From positions 1,054,001-1,118,000 of the forward strand of contig JBAJFE010000062.1 in the NCBI GenBank assembly GCA_037903355.1: 64,000 nucleotides of DNA, given 5' to 3'. This DNA is from Trichuris trichiura (lineage: Eukaryota; Nematoda; Enoplea; Trichinellida; Trichuridae). The position numbers and the translations under genes are program-made. The notes below the pieces were generated by a model. The model saw only the letters and a list, made by a program, of their open reading frames with translations, had not been told where the DNA came from and did no database searches. Shown piece by piece: positions 1 through 11,821 of this stretch (position 1 is the first letter of the stretch; every line of letters begins with the position of its first letter).

Positions 1-3000
1 GTGTCAATCCAGCGAGCTATTATGCCAACAAGAGGTTTCGCTTTTTGTTTGAACTGTAGTGAACTGAATAAGTTTCATCTCGTATTGTCACCTACGTTTT
101 CTCTCTGCTTTCGTATTAGTAAAAACAATTAGGTAATGTAAAAGTCCTTTCGCGTGGCTTTTTTACTTTCTAACTGGTTACTTTTTATTCGAATGAGTTG
201 GGACAATGTTTTCTCAGTTTGTTTAGCTGATGCACATTTCGATCGCGCTTTTTATGCTTCAGCATAGGACACACAAAAGGACGTGAAGGATGATGTTTAC
301 TGAAAGATATGATTGCATCTGTTTTTTCACTTTCAGTATCTTATAGGCTATGCGTTTTTTGTTGTTGTGACGTCATTGTCAACATCATTCTACGAAATAG
401 AACGTCGGCAATCATGATTACCTAAATTGTCTTGGTAAGCATGACTGATTTACGCCTGAGAAGTGTAAGAATAACAGCACGCAGTTCCTTGTTTCTGCGT
501 TATATCCATTCCTCACATTTTAGTGACTTCTCTAAGGCACCCCTCCATTGTACTTATTCACTACAATGCACTGATGTAAATTCTTATCTCTTTATTCACG
601 AAATGTGCAGCGTGACTGAGCTTGCTCAATTTAGTCAGATAATTTGCAAGCATTTTTATTTTGGAATTTCTTGTTGAATTTGTAAAACGATTTTCCATTT
701 TTTTTCTGTTTGCTCTCTTCTCTTCAGCATTTCAACTTTGTGCGTTTGTTTCCGTATAAATGTTCTCGCCCAAGTAGTAATAATAAGCGGTTTACAACAT
801 TTCGTTATTAGTAGAGGAAAAGCGAGTCTAACTATGAAGGCGAGGATGTTTTTGACGCTTTGTCGGCTGGGCTCATTTGAACGTAGCTCTCCAGGCGGCA
901 CTCGTCAAAAGTGCACCGACAATTGCACTAGATAAATAAAGTTTCATTTTTTTGGTGTAGTTTTACTCGAAACGTGACGTTTCAGCCAAAGGTTGCTGAT
1001 AGATTATGCATGCCTACAGAATGAACAGTTGGATGGGAAGGGTTTCGAGGTCGCACGATTTGTCTCTTTAGGCGTTGAATTTGAAGGCCAATATGAAATT
1101 AATTTCATAGATTTATTTTGAATAACGAATGCTATTAAACATGCAGATAACATTTGACGTTAGTTTTCACTTCAACTTCAACTTGGAGTTAAGAATGAAT
1201 ATATAGAACGTGTATCTCAATGGGTGCCTTCCATATGGCACAGGATGACCATCACTACAAAACTAAGATGAATGATGCTTCTGAGTGCACTGATTTGTTT
1301 GTGATGGAAAGCTGAAGCTATAGGCCTTTTTCAAACGTCGCATTTATTTCTTAAATCCCCTGTTCACGTAAGTGGATCCAAGTCTTTGCATTTTGTGCAA
1401 CTTTCGACCTTAGTGTAGAAAATTGATTCAACTTCTGGTTTTGCTAACGGCAGTAGTACTAATACTAACATAACCGGATTGTCACTCCTTTGTAATTTGA
1501 AGGCTTAAAAATATTGGTCAATTCATAAACATAGTCGTTTTTCGTTTTTTTAAAAGTAGGGTGGCACTCTTGCAAAGAATATCGGGATTACGTGTTCCTA
1601 ATTCCGATGTTCTTTGTAAGCACCGTTTCAAGCAAGCATGTTCAACAAGGCTGTTTGTTCCATCCTTAGAATTGGGTTAGCAGCCTGTGGCTGTGTACTA
1701 TCAATGCTTGAACCCATCTGCTTATGACGTCATCAGCTTATCGAATTGCGCAAGTCAGTTATGTGTATGATGCATAACACTTCATTTTCATTAGATGAAC
1801 GTACCCAAGTTTCAGGCGGGATTTTAATTTTATTGATTCTATGTAACAATCTGAAGCTAGCAGCACTTGTGAGAATGGTTTTTATTCCTATAGTTTTTCG
1901 AACTCTTCGTCTTCATTCCTAAGCTAACATCGTGTAATAAGAGAGATGAAGTTTTGCTACTACTAGGCAACAGTTGTTAGTCTTAGTCACCTCTACTAGA
2001 GCATAATTGTTAGTGATGGCCGTCCCCAAAACTACCAGTTCCATCAAAGGGCGTTTTTGGGCTTGCATATTTCCTTGCGCTTGAATTCTGGCGTAGTTTC
2101 GTCGTGCGGCAAATTTTCCACCTAGCTTTTCTGATTGTTTATGACAGCTGCTTGTCCGCAATTCGGTTCACGACGTTTACTTTTTTCTTCCAGTAAAATG
2201 CTCATTATAGAATATTCGCTCTGCTTTGTATAGTTTTGCAAAACATTGCCGTTTTTGCGTATTCTAAAATGCTAAACCGTTTATTACTGTCCATAGTAAT
2301 AAAAGTGCTGGTAAGATGTTGACAGGTGAATGGCGGAAGAAATATTCCTTACGTGCTGTCGCTAAAGCAGCAATGCAATGTTTACAAAGTACCTGGTGTA
2401 GCACTGGATTTCTGTGATCGTCATGTCAAATTTTAGTTAACCCATCTCTTTATCTTACGGTGACGAAGGGACCCGTGGTTCCAGGAAGATAGGCAGTACT
2501 ACTCCTTGTTGGTTTTTCATTAAAACGACCAGACTCTCAGCGTATACAATAAAAGCGTGTGGTTGCGTTAAACATGCTTTGTTCCCATGATAGTCGCATG
2601 TGGTTGAGTTAAACACGATTTTTAAAAAGTTTCAATGGCTGGAAATGCTGATGATGTGCAAAAGTTTCTGTGGAAGCCAGCAATCCTTTCACGAGTTCCC
2701 TTGCGTATGACTATCAGTTTTGCGTCGTGGAGGTGACCTAGTTTTGGATGTGAGCATTTTCATGTAAATGCTCATTTGTCATGCGTTGCAAAGCCATCCA
2801 AGAGGTTCAATTGCTCATCTCGGCAAGCAGCTACCTCTTTGACTGAGTCTGTTCATGCACTTTTAATGTTGCGTATATTATGTTTGCATTGTGTATATCA
2901 AAATATCGTGCGTATCCCTGTATGCGATTAATCTGGTTGCTCATATGTCAGCAACACTTTGTAATGAATGAGGCGAAGAATGTTTTTTTGAATTTATTTT

Positions 3001-3090
3001 GTGCAAGCATTTAAACAAGAAATGAATATATTTTAATCTCTGCTTCTTTTTCCAAACGTGAGAGGCGATAGGCTTCTGTTGGAGAACTCT
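1..3090. other. Non-coding flank beyond the 3' end of gene 0
   Basis: I found no supported gene here. Open frames on both strands are short and lack the splice signals and family motifs seen elsewhere in the window. A minus-strand AATAAA lies at 2993-2998, about 93 nt past the stop codon of gene 0, and is a reasonable poly(A) signal for it. Confidence 0.5.
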
Positions 3091-4925
3091 TTAAGCAGCT
3101 TTCTTTCCAGGCTGAAAAATGCGCTTGATAAACCGACGTGCAGCAGCTGGATCAGCATGTATTGACAGTTTTTTGTGTTCAGTTTATAATATCGATTCCA
3201 TAAATGATCAATAAATGAACTATGAAATTTATCTATTTCCGTATATCACCGCTAAAGTTGTTTGCAAATGAAATAACGGGCCGTTACCTGTCTCGGATGG
3301 TTTTTGTTTTGGTTTTTTCTGTTCTTCTTTGCGTCCATTTGCACTTTCTGAAAAAGTATTGTTTAAGTTCTGCCTCAATATAATTTATCTAATTGTCTAT
3401 TACATTTTCATCGAATAGGACGGCCTGTTTTCATATAATATGCCCAAGCGCAAAGGCGTTTATTATGTTAGTACCTTGGTTAGTGTGTGGCGTCGCTGAC
3501 TAAGAATCCTATTAAGAGTATTTATTTGACCAAGACCTGAGTAGCTTCGTTTATCCTTGTTTGTTCAGAGTCTCATAGTTTGTTCACTATCGGATGGAGC
3601 AGTCTTTAAAACCATTATGACGTATTTCTCAGGATTGTCGTTTTTCTGTCTTCAGCGCTGATAATAAAGGGGATTAGTTTATTTGAGGGCCACTCGTTAC
3701 CAAAAATGGAAATATTTTTTGAATAATGGATGCTTATCGACAGACTCGAAAGTTTTTTCTTTTGTCTGTTTGAATAGCGTCTTAAGGGATGAAGCCGGAA
3801 GAATTTAGACTTTCAAACACGGTTGCAAAAATGTAAGCTGCACCATTTGGTACTTTGAATGTGAACTTACCATTTTGCATTCGGTTACACAAGTAAAGTA
3901 TTTTCTTTTTAGGTCTTGAGGGTTCCGGCCTGGTGCAGTCGCGAATGCTCTCTGCAATTGTGCACATTTCGGCTCTAAAACGCATTTATTTTGCTTCATT
4001 TGTAAATCAGCCTCTTCTGTATCGATTCTTGATTCTTCCATGGTTTGTCGTACAGAACGGTGTTGCAGTGCCTTCTGTAATAGAACCAATATTGTTATCA
4101 ATTGTAAAATTAGGTTTGTTCTACTTGTGTAATTTTTCCGTTGGCTTAATACCGAAATTTCTGCGCAGATGTGTACAATAGTTCGATCCGCCTAAGTTGG
4201 CTCGCAAAATTGTCTATATAATTTGAGAGTAATATGCACAGTCCTTAGGGACACACCTTGCAAGGTTTCAAGATTTGACTATGCGAAACAGCTGATGCTA
4301 AGTTGTCTAGGCAAGGTTAGAATAAGAATAAACAGATTCTGAAAGTTTGCTAATGGAACTTTCATCTTTCACGCAAACGTGTTATTACAATAAAATACCT
4401 TAGTGGTTCGAAGTTTCTTCTTCATCAACTGTTGAAATAGCGAAAGTGAGAACCGTTATTGCCAATAAGCGCAGTAATTACACTAGTTATTTCTGCAGCC
4501 TGATGAAAAGAGAAAACACTCAAGAAATGCAGCTTTCGTTTGGGCGTAGAAATGTTTTATCGCTTTCTGAACGGAGCCGCAGTTTGAAAACCGTTAGCGG
4601 AAGACAGGCAGTTTTTCTCACCGAAAGTTATTTATAAATGTTTCACATTTTTAAATCCCTGAGATTCGCAAACTAATTCCCAGCATTGGTTAACTTCTTC
4701 CTTAATATCTAAAAGTTGTACTAGATGTTTTCTTCAGCGATGTCTTGTGCATGCAGAGCACTCATCAGAATAAGTCATTTTAATTGATAAAGTGAGCAAC
4801 GGTTTAAAGTTCAAGAGTAAGGAGTAGTTTGATTTGTGTGAATAATAAAAGATACAAAAAGTTACCGAGAAGGCGGTTGCAAAGATTGCGAGAAGAAGGA
4901 AGGATAGGAAGGTGATAGATTGCAT
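3091..4925 (-). CDS. Gene 0: small secreted Cys-hairpin protein, 5 exons, about 124 aa
   Basis: Predicted exons in transcript order are 4866-4925 (20-residue signal peptide, MQSITFLSFLLL... ending ATAFS), 4399-4428 (30-nt microexon, LMKKKLRTTK), 3871-4074 (68 residues), 3288-3347 (20 residues, Lys/Asn-rich, starting KVQMDAKKN) and 3091-3111 (PGKKAA then stop). All are phase 0 with GT donors and AG acceptors. The 68-residue exon resembles the A exons of genes 1-3, with paired cysteines KCVLEPKC and TCVTEC, but its first pair is spaced Cx5C instead of the usual Cx4C. No B exon was found. I see this as a single-domain relative of the modular genes. The function is unknown. The signal exon and Cys exon are the firmest parts; the 30-nt exon and the two tail exons rest on splice sites and frame alone. 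A TATA-like AATAAAAG lies at 4966-4973 on the minus strand. Confidence 0.6.
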
Positions 4926-6973
4926 GATCGAATCTGGAATCAATGACTTGTGTCCTGTAGCGGGTCTTTTATTCTGTAGACTCGTCTTGAATACACAACG
5001 CAGTGGCTGTTTCAACATCATGCCAAAGGGAGCCGTTCGCCAATTGTTAAACGTTAATTTTCGTAAATGGTGAAGATTGCAGTAGTATGTAGGTTTTCGC
5101 AGATTTGTCCGTGCAATATACTGAAATAGTTGTTGTAATCAAGCTGAGAAAGTCGAAAAATAATTTCAAAGTTGCAAAGCGTTTAATAAACGTTACTGCG
5201 CGGGCGGCACACACTACATATGAACAAACGGTAATTGAAGGCTTCTGTTTTAAAATTTTTCCAGTTACGTCTCTTCTGTTTGTTGAAATTCAAATGTTAC
5301 GTCACGTGATAAAGTATTAAGTTTTCGTTTGGTCGTTCCACAATTTTCTCCCGTTTTTTGTAAGCTTATATTTAGAATATGGAGACAAGCGCCCTAATAA
5401 CGAATGGATGAATAAATCGTTAGGAAAATCACTGAAAGCGACACGCGTTTCTTTCAGAGCGCTGTAGTCTCATCGTTGGCTAGGTGTATAACGCCTACGC
5501 CACGTATCTTACGGGCGAAATTACGAAAAACAGGAGAAGCTGCGATCCCGTTAGGAGACAGCCACTGTTTAGGAAACATTAACTCCTCTGAAGCAGCAAG
5601 CAACGAGGCAACCCTATAGCTGTAGTCTCTGCATCTGAAAACTTAAACTTTTGTTGAAAACATTCAAAATCCCTGATGAAAGTTGGTTTGGCTGTAAAAT
5701 ATCTATGGCTTCACTTCGCCTAGCAGAAGTATTAGTATTAGAGTGTGGAATTTGAAACAATTATGGATGATGTTATTGAAAGTTCAAAGCAGTAGTAATT
5801 TGTCGGGATAGCCTACTTTTGGTCATCATGAAGCTGCTGATGTTTATGCCATGCCCTGCTCATAGTAGTTTAATTAGGTGACAGTCTTGGTTGAAAACTA
5901 GGCATGCAACGCACTCGAGAATAAGCAATAGACGAATTAATGATTCTCCCTAATCTGGTTCTAAATTTTCTGTAGATCGTACTCGTATGATTTTTAGACC
6001 ACTTGGTCATCCCTAAGAAAACACTGGTCGTTTAGGGGAATTTTTCTGCAACGTTGTTAGGATAATTTCTATGAATGTGATTTTGAAAAATAATGAAATT
6101 TTCACTTGCTATTTCGATTATCTGAAAGTTTTTCAGCCGAGCTTTGCCGGAGAAGGATTCCACCTTTTTTTCAAACTTATTCCGCGAGAAACGATAGGTT
6201 GATGCAGCGCTTTCTGAAAGTCACAGCGGTGGCAGCAAATTTTTGTCAATCTCGACCTTAGTTGCAATTCCGACGTAGAGATTTTTTGAGTGAAGACTTT
6301 GCGGCACGCGTTCTCGATTTTGCTATTTATACAGCTTGGCTATGTGCAATCAAATAAAACGCTTTACCTTAAAGAAACGTATTTTCCTTTGACGCATTGG
6401 CAAACGAACTTCCGCTTTACCATTATTACAGTTTCTTTATTGCCAGCTCTAGGTAATCTAAAATTAATTTAAGGAAAGCATCTTATGGGTGATATTTGTT
6501 CCTCTGATAATAAAAGCTCAGAAAACGTTTTGATAGGCGATTGTTAAGTCAATTTCAGAAACCGAGAACGGCCAATAGAAAAGCTGTACAAAAGCTCTTC
6601 CAGGAAAACGTTTGAACTCCCTAAGAAGCACCCAAAATTCAGGAGCGTCTTCTGTTTATAACTGTATTGCTTTTGTATTTATATGACTTTTATTTTTCCA
6701 TGCCATTTGCAATGGTGCTTCTGTTTACGACGATTTTTCAAAGCAACTTATCCGCTCATTCTGCCTGCATGTCAAGTCTTCAATGAGCCCTTTTTTGCAC
6801 ACGTGTTTCTTTCCTATTTGGTATTGTGATAGACGTTTTGCCGCAAAAAGCGGTTTCAGATGAGTGCTTTGTATGCTATTAGTATCACTGTGACTGCGTG
6901 ATTCCAACAACATGAGTGAGTGTTGCTTTCGTAGTGTTTGTTTATGTTAACATTTCCTATGAATGACAGTTCC

Positions 6974-7045
6974 GTAGCTTCGTTTAACGCGGTTGATTGT
7001 CCCGTTGTGGAACAACGGGCGGTCAACCTTGTTAAACAAAGCTAC
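6974..7045. repeat. Imperfect inverted repeat (hairpin)
   Basis: Arms of about 34 bp, starting GTAGCTTCGTTTAACGC and ending in its near reverse complement TTGTTAAACAAAGCTAC, meet at a CCCGTTGT/ACAACGGG centre. It looks like a small foldback element or MITE remnant. No coding capacity is visible. Confidence 0.75.
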
Positions 7046-7290
7046 TACACAGTTGTTCGATCCCATTACAACAGTCCCTGCTTCAATAATTAATTGGTTT
7101 TGTCATGTTTATCCATTTGTGAGTGATATTTTTCCATGTTGGAAAATAGACATGCTCTAGTTCGGGCGACGATAAAACAAGCGGGTCGAACATTTAGCGC
7201 ATTAGGTGGATATGAAGTTTACTGTTACAGTAATTGTCCCATTGTAATATTCAAGTAACTTTATTTGAATGAACCTGAATTTAGTAAATG

Positions 7291-7391
7291 TGGTTTCTTG
7301 GTACGGGACAGTGGATTTTCATGTTGTACTCTTTCTATACGGAATGTGGGTCCCGCGCGACCCACATTCCGTATAGAAAGAGCACAACATG
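7291..7391. repeat. Foldback element: terminal motif plus near-perfect palindrome
   Basis: Positions 7320-7352 and 7359-7391 form 33-bp inverted arms with one mismatch around a 6-bp CCGCGC centre. Just to the left, 7291-7309 reads TGGTTTCTTGGTACGGGAC, the reverse complement of the right end of the foldback element near 38034-38052. The words GAACCTGAATTTA occur on both sides. I infer a rearranged member of that family. Confidence 0.7.
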
Positions 7392-9223
7392 AACCTGAAT
7401 TTATTTGAATTTATCTGCTGAAGACGGGCTAAGGCCTGACCCGAATTTATTGAGTGTTACAAGAGAACTGTTTCCATAACAATATGCTCATATGCTCTAC
7501 GTAAAATTTCGCAGCCCCGTGAAGAGAAGTTACGTCTTCAAAAGTACAGAATTTAAACGCGTAGGTATCACTGCGCACTATTTCAGCATTTATGCTTTTA
7601 AAAGTGCCAATGGTATCATCTCAATGTTATGGTAGAGGTCGTTCAACCTGGTAAAACATTAAATCTCTGTCAAGCGTAAATGATCAACTGTTTTGTATTG
7701 AAATACTGGAAGCGTTTAATAGGTGCTTTATAGAAAGTGGCCAGGGATCCAAGCTTTTGTTGCTTCTGCTTCGGTAGCGGATAGCGCATTAATATGTCAG
7801 GCTTATTCTGACCACTGCTAGTTCTGCTTCTTTTGTAATTACTAACATTACTGATTTGTTTCGTGCTAAGTGATGACAGATAGGCTTGCCTTTTACGAAG
7901 GCGGCTAGGTTATTGGTGAAAACTATACATACTTTGCTTGAGGACAATGCACGAGATGGTTATGGGATTTTACATGAAATTCTTATTTGCCATATTAGGA
8001 TCGAGGCTTCTGTCGCATGCTAAAACTTAATTCCTAGAAAATATAGCTCTTTTCTACAGCGGGTAAAATTTCATAATTGTGTAGGAAAATGCGATCCCTA
8101 AGGAATGATATTCGTTTGTTGAAATTAGAAGAGCCTTTGGGAAGTTGCTGTTTCCGTTGTCGGCTCTGGTTAAATGCCATTCGATTATTTTCAATAGAGT
8201 TTCAAAAGTTTTGCTTAATTTGTCTCCGCCGCTTAAGCACTTTTTACATGAGTGACAATCAGTGCAAAAAATTAATTTCAAACTTCTGCCTAAACTGTTC
8301 AAGTGATCAGACAGATCTCAACTTCTGAACAAGAAAGATTGCGCATCTGCTCAACTTCTGAACGTGAAAGGCTGTTTGGGCTCACTTTCTAATGTATTAT
8401 TTGAATATGTTTCAAGGAAAAAGCCTTTCTTCCGTGCAGACCGTTACTAGAAGTGTCCTTTTCAAACTTCATTGTCAGTTAGGGAGTAAATAACTCTGAG
8501 TTATATTCCCCATACTAATGCATTGAATCGATTACAAACCCATATTGTCAGATTTCAACTACGTACTTGTAATATTCCTCTTTGTCTTGCAGGCTGTCCT
8601 CCTTCGTTTTGTTTTCAATCTTCTACAACACGTTTGAGAAGCGCTACTGCATCTAGTAAGTAGCCTATGTTTGATGTATTGTTGAATAAGCAGAGTAATT
8701 TTTAAATTCTTGAGACTTAAACTCCTCGCAAATGCAGTTTTCAACACGCGGAACTGGCGCCTAATGAAGGCTGATGTACTTACTCCAGAATAGCATACAA
8801 ACTATAGGGACTGAGTTTTTGCTTTGCATTTAACCCTCTTATATTTGTCACGAAAAGGACTATCTTCGTTTTAGCATATATATATAACGTAGGGCTTTAG
8901 ACATGCAGTATCATCTAAGCTATTTAGGAAGCCTAAGTAGGTTCATTTGGAGATGCTTTGAATACGTAAATCTTGTTGACGTGACTATAGATTTTCATGT
9001 TGAAAAAACTTTTATTGCAAAGTAGACACCTGTTATTGCGTTCAATTATTTATTGACCAGAGCTTTCGGGCTTGCAGCGTCACCGTCATCAGGGGCAACC
9101 AACAAAATGACTTCGTAAAAACCTGTTGGCTAATACGTCATCTTAGTTTTAAATAAAATTCAGATAGTTTTCGCCTTGTTTTGCATCTGATTACATTTTA
9201 TAGCACAGAGCGACAGTTAGAGA

Positions 9224-9502
9224 AATCATTTAATTTTTCTTAATGAATTGACTTTAATTACGGAGTCCAAGTCCCGTCGGAAAAACGTTTATTTCTCCGG
9301 AGCTTTTGGGTCGAACGAGACCCGTCTTCAGCGGTTATAAGTTGATTCAACTTATAACCGCCGAAGACGGGTTTCGTTCGACCCAAAAGCTCCGGAGAAA
9401 TAAACGTTTTTCCGACGGGACTTGGACTTCGTAATTAAAGTTACCTAATTCATTATGAAAAATTAGTGTGCCGCACCAAGACACCATATAATCATTTAAT
9501 TT
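9224..9502. repeat. Long foldback MITE with possible target duplication
   Basis: An almost perfect palindrome of about 236 bp (9231-9466) has its centre near 9346-9350. The arms carry the core CTCCGGAGCTTTTGGGTCGA followed by a GACCCGTCTTCAGCGG segment that is shared with the 37.8-kb element. The word AATCATTTAATTT occurs at the left edge (about 9224) and again at about 9490, and could be a target-site duplication. The right flank CCGCACCAAGACACCAT resembles the end of the 38.0-kb copy. There is no ORF, so it is presumably non-autonomous. Confidence 0.85.
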
Positions 9503-10283
9503 TGATCTTGTCGTGGTGACATATCCTAAATCCCGATTTTACGTTGCGTTATAGAGATGTTAGAGTTGCTTTCTCAGAAAAGATGAACGGTGCCTAGGGC
9601 TTTCGCTTTGCATATGCCATCGTTTTGCCAAACGGGCAGTATAGTTTCTATAACTACGCTGCCCAGTTTTCCATTTTTGGATTCTGATGAATTACGATTT
9701 TAAATTTTGCAGCTGAAACTTGCATATATTTTTTTAAGTGCACAGTTTTAATTTCTGCGTGTATGCTTAAATACGTGGCCTGTTTATTAAGTAATAAATG
9801 TTTGAGTTTGTAGTTTGATTCATGGTGGTCAGAGCTCAAAGCTGAGATTGTTTTCACGGTGAGAACGGTCTTATAGGCTCCATCAATTATCAGTATTCAT
9901 TGGCGGCCAACGTGGTTCCCATTCAATTCAGTTATGTCCATGCACTTTAATTTGTTGCCAATAAGGCGACGGACAGATTTAGAGGAAGACTAGCGCGTCT
10001 TGAAGGTTGTCGTTTTGCTTTAAGGTAATAACCGACCAGTTTCCTATTTTTCTTTCACCTTTTAAAGCATGTATGCAAGATTTATACCGTGATTTATGAT
10101 AAACATACTCATAATCGTGAAGTGTAAACTGAAAAGTGGGCACTGGCCTCTTTTTGCGTGTTCAGTGAAAACGAAACTTTATGTTGAACTCATTTTAATA
10201 AAGCATGCCTGAGAGGTACAGGAGGTAAGAGAGAAAACGAAAAATCGCAACTGCAAAATCGTTTTCTTCGCTTCTGCTTGGTT

Positions 10284-10307
10284 TCATTCTTCAGGATATT
10301 TTTTTTC
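10284..10307 (-). pseudogene. Possible vestigial 3' exon of gene 1 (EKKYPEE-stop)
   Basis: After a TTTTAG acceptor an 8-codon frame EKKYPEE-stop is present, about 200 bp beyond the stop codon of gene 1. A similar acceptor plus short B-like start occurs downstream of the stops of gene 2 (22553) and gene 3 (47532). It could be a relic of an ancestral last exon or an alternative end. The evidence is weak. Confidence 0.25.
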
Positions 10308-10513
10308 CTAAAATAAATCACTTTTTTTCATACCAAGTCATCGACGTCAAATGTGCATCTCCTCATGACTGCACAGTAGGCGTATATACTAGACGCATTA
10401 AGATGATTTCAAACTCATGTTTAGATACTTCTCGGAGCAAAAAGGTTAATCTGCCAGGGCGATTTGTTAACGTAAAGTATTACGATAGTCATTAAAAACT
10501 TCATTACCCGCTG

Positions 10514-11821
10514 CTATTCGCTTGAAGATAATTCGTCCTTCTCATAGCGGCTCAATGCAGCGATGACGGACACCTGTTCTCTGATATTTTTCATGACTTT
10601 GTAGCGGTCATTCTTCTCTTGTAGTTCGTTCAGTCTTTCTATTTCGCCTATGACTTCCTGCAATGTCTCATGTTTTTTACGAAGGTCACGTGACCCACTA
10701 TTCTAGCTCAGTGTTACTTAAAGTGACAACATTCTTATCAAAGTCTGATTGGAAGCCCACTAGATTAATCAAAGCACTCATGCTTTAGATGTATTATATT
10801 GTTTTTGCCCTTTTGTTGGATGAAACAAATAACTGTACGGGTTAAATCTGTTGGTAGTATAAATTCCATCTGCTCATCAAAGTCGCCTTATTCAATAAGT
10901 AGGACTGAAAGTCTGATTAGAGGCACGAATCTAATGTGCATTCAAAACTTGCTGAATAGAGCGTTGCTTCAGTCTGGAATTCATATAATTTCTGGTCTTT
11001 ATAGACATTTGACGGAGTGAACAACTACTTTACTTTCTAAAAGATTTATTATCTATTTTTCGATAATGAAATATTTTCCAGATTTATGAGCCAAAGTCAG
11101 AGCTAGGTTTGCGAAAATTCGAACGATAGTGGCGTATCATCACGGGTGTAATGCTGATTGCTGTTTCGATGCTTACTCTCATTAAACGTGAGGGTAACGG
11201 GAGCGCGTAATGTAACCAGTGCTTTATTTCGTTTTAAAAGGCTACTGCCCCTCTCTAGCATTGAACGTTTAAGTCAAGAGCGAAAACGGTCAAGTAGCTC
11301 CTTACGATTCTATGCTGTACAGTTTTAAATAATGGAACCATATTTGTTCATTGAAGTACTCTAGCAAGTTACTAAAGTTCTTAATCAAGCCAATCGTTTG
11401 GTTGTGGTATTTTGCAAAATTGGTTCCCGGTTCTGTTGAGTAAAACAAATGCTTAGTGGATAAGTATAGCGCTTGAATAATTTCTGATCTGCTGCGCGCG
11501 GGTTTAATTTTCTTACCCTTTTGCATGTTTTCAAGCACTTGACAAATTGATCAGCAGCAGAATCTTGGTCCGCAATTTTTTCTGCCTTCAATATTGCCGT
11601 TCGAAAATCAGCGCATTCCCCCATCGTGCAGTTTTTGTTCTGCTCACGAATTTTGGCTTCCAGTTTTTCTTTCAACTTCAGTTCTTCTTTTGTCAATTTT
11701 AAGCTTGCCTTAACCACACAGTTGAACTTAATTTAATACCAGTGCCCTTCTTCTTTCCCTTCTCTCGGTTAACTATAGTTTTAAACTGACTTACCAGTGC
11801 GGCTTCATATTTGTGTTCTTC
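10514..11821 (-). CDS. Gene 1 module d (equivalent to terminal module 8)
   Basis: C exon 11795-11821 (EEHKYEAAL), A exon 11517-11708 (64 residues, ASLKLTKEELKLKEKLE, NCTMGEC and KCLKTC) and terminal B-type exon 10514-10657 (47 residues, EVIGEIERLNELQEK, then stop). The A exon start uses an AAG acceptor. It was chosen because it gives exactly 64 residues and aligns cysteines at positions 27, 32, 58 and 62 with other A exons. The A exon donor is a good GTAAGA. Confidence 0.83.

Larger units (their letters stand above)
4926..10513. other. Spacer between gene 0 and gene 1
   Basis: This 5.6-kb spacer holds no gene I can support. It contains three hairpin-forming inverted repeats (6974-7045, 7320-7391 and about 9231-9466) and fragments of the foldback family core near 7410-7450 and 9050-9080. 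Open frames at 8054-8328 exist on both strands, but they lack splice context or any similarity to the family. Confidence 0.5.

Noticed and set aside
656..901. Minus-strand frame ending KVEMLKRREQTEKKW..., faintly B-exon-like
   Set aside because: No usable acceptor in the right phase, and gene 0 already reaches a stop and poly(A) signal upstream of it.
1919..2161. 80-codon minus-strand frame as a further gene 0 exon
   Set aside because: Candidate acceptors give immediate stops or the wrong phase; no family residues.
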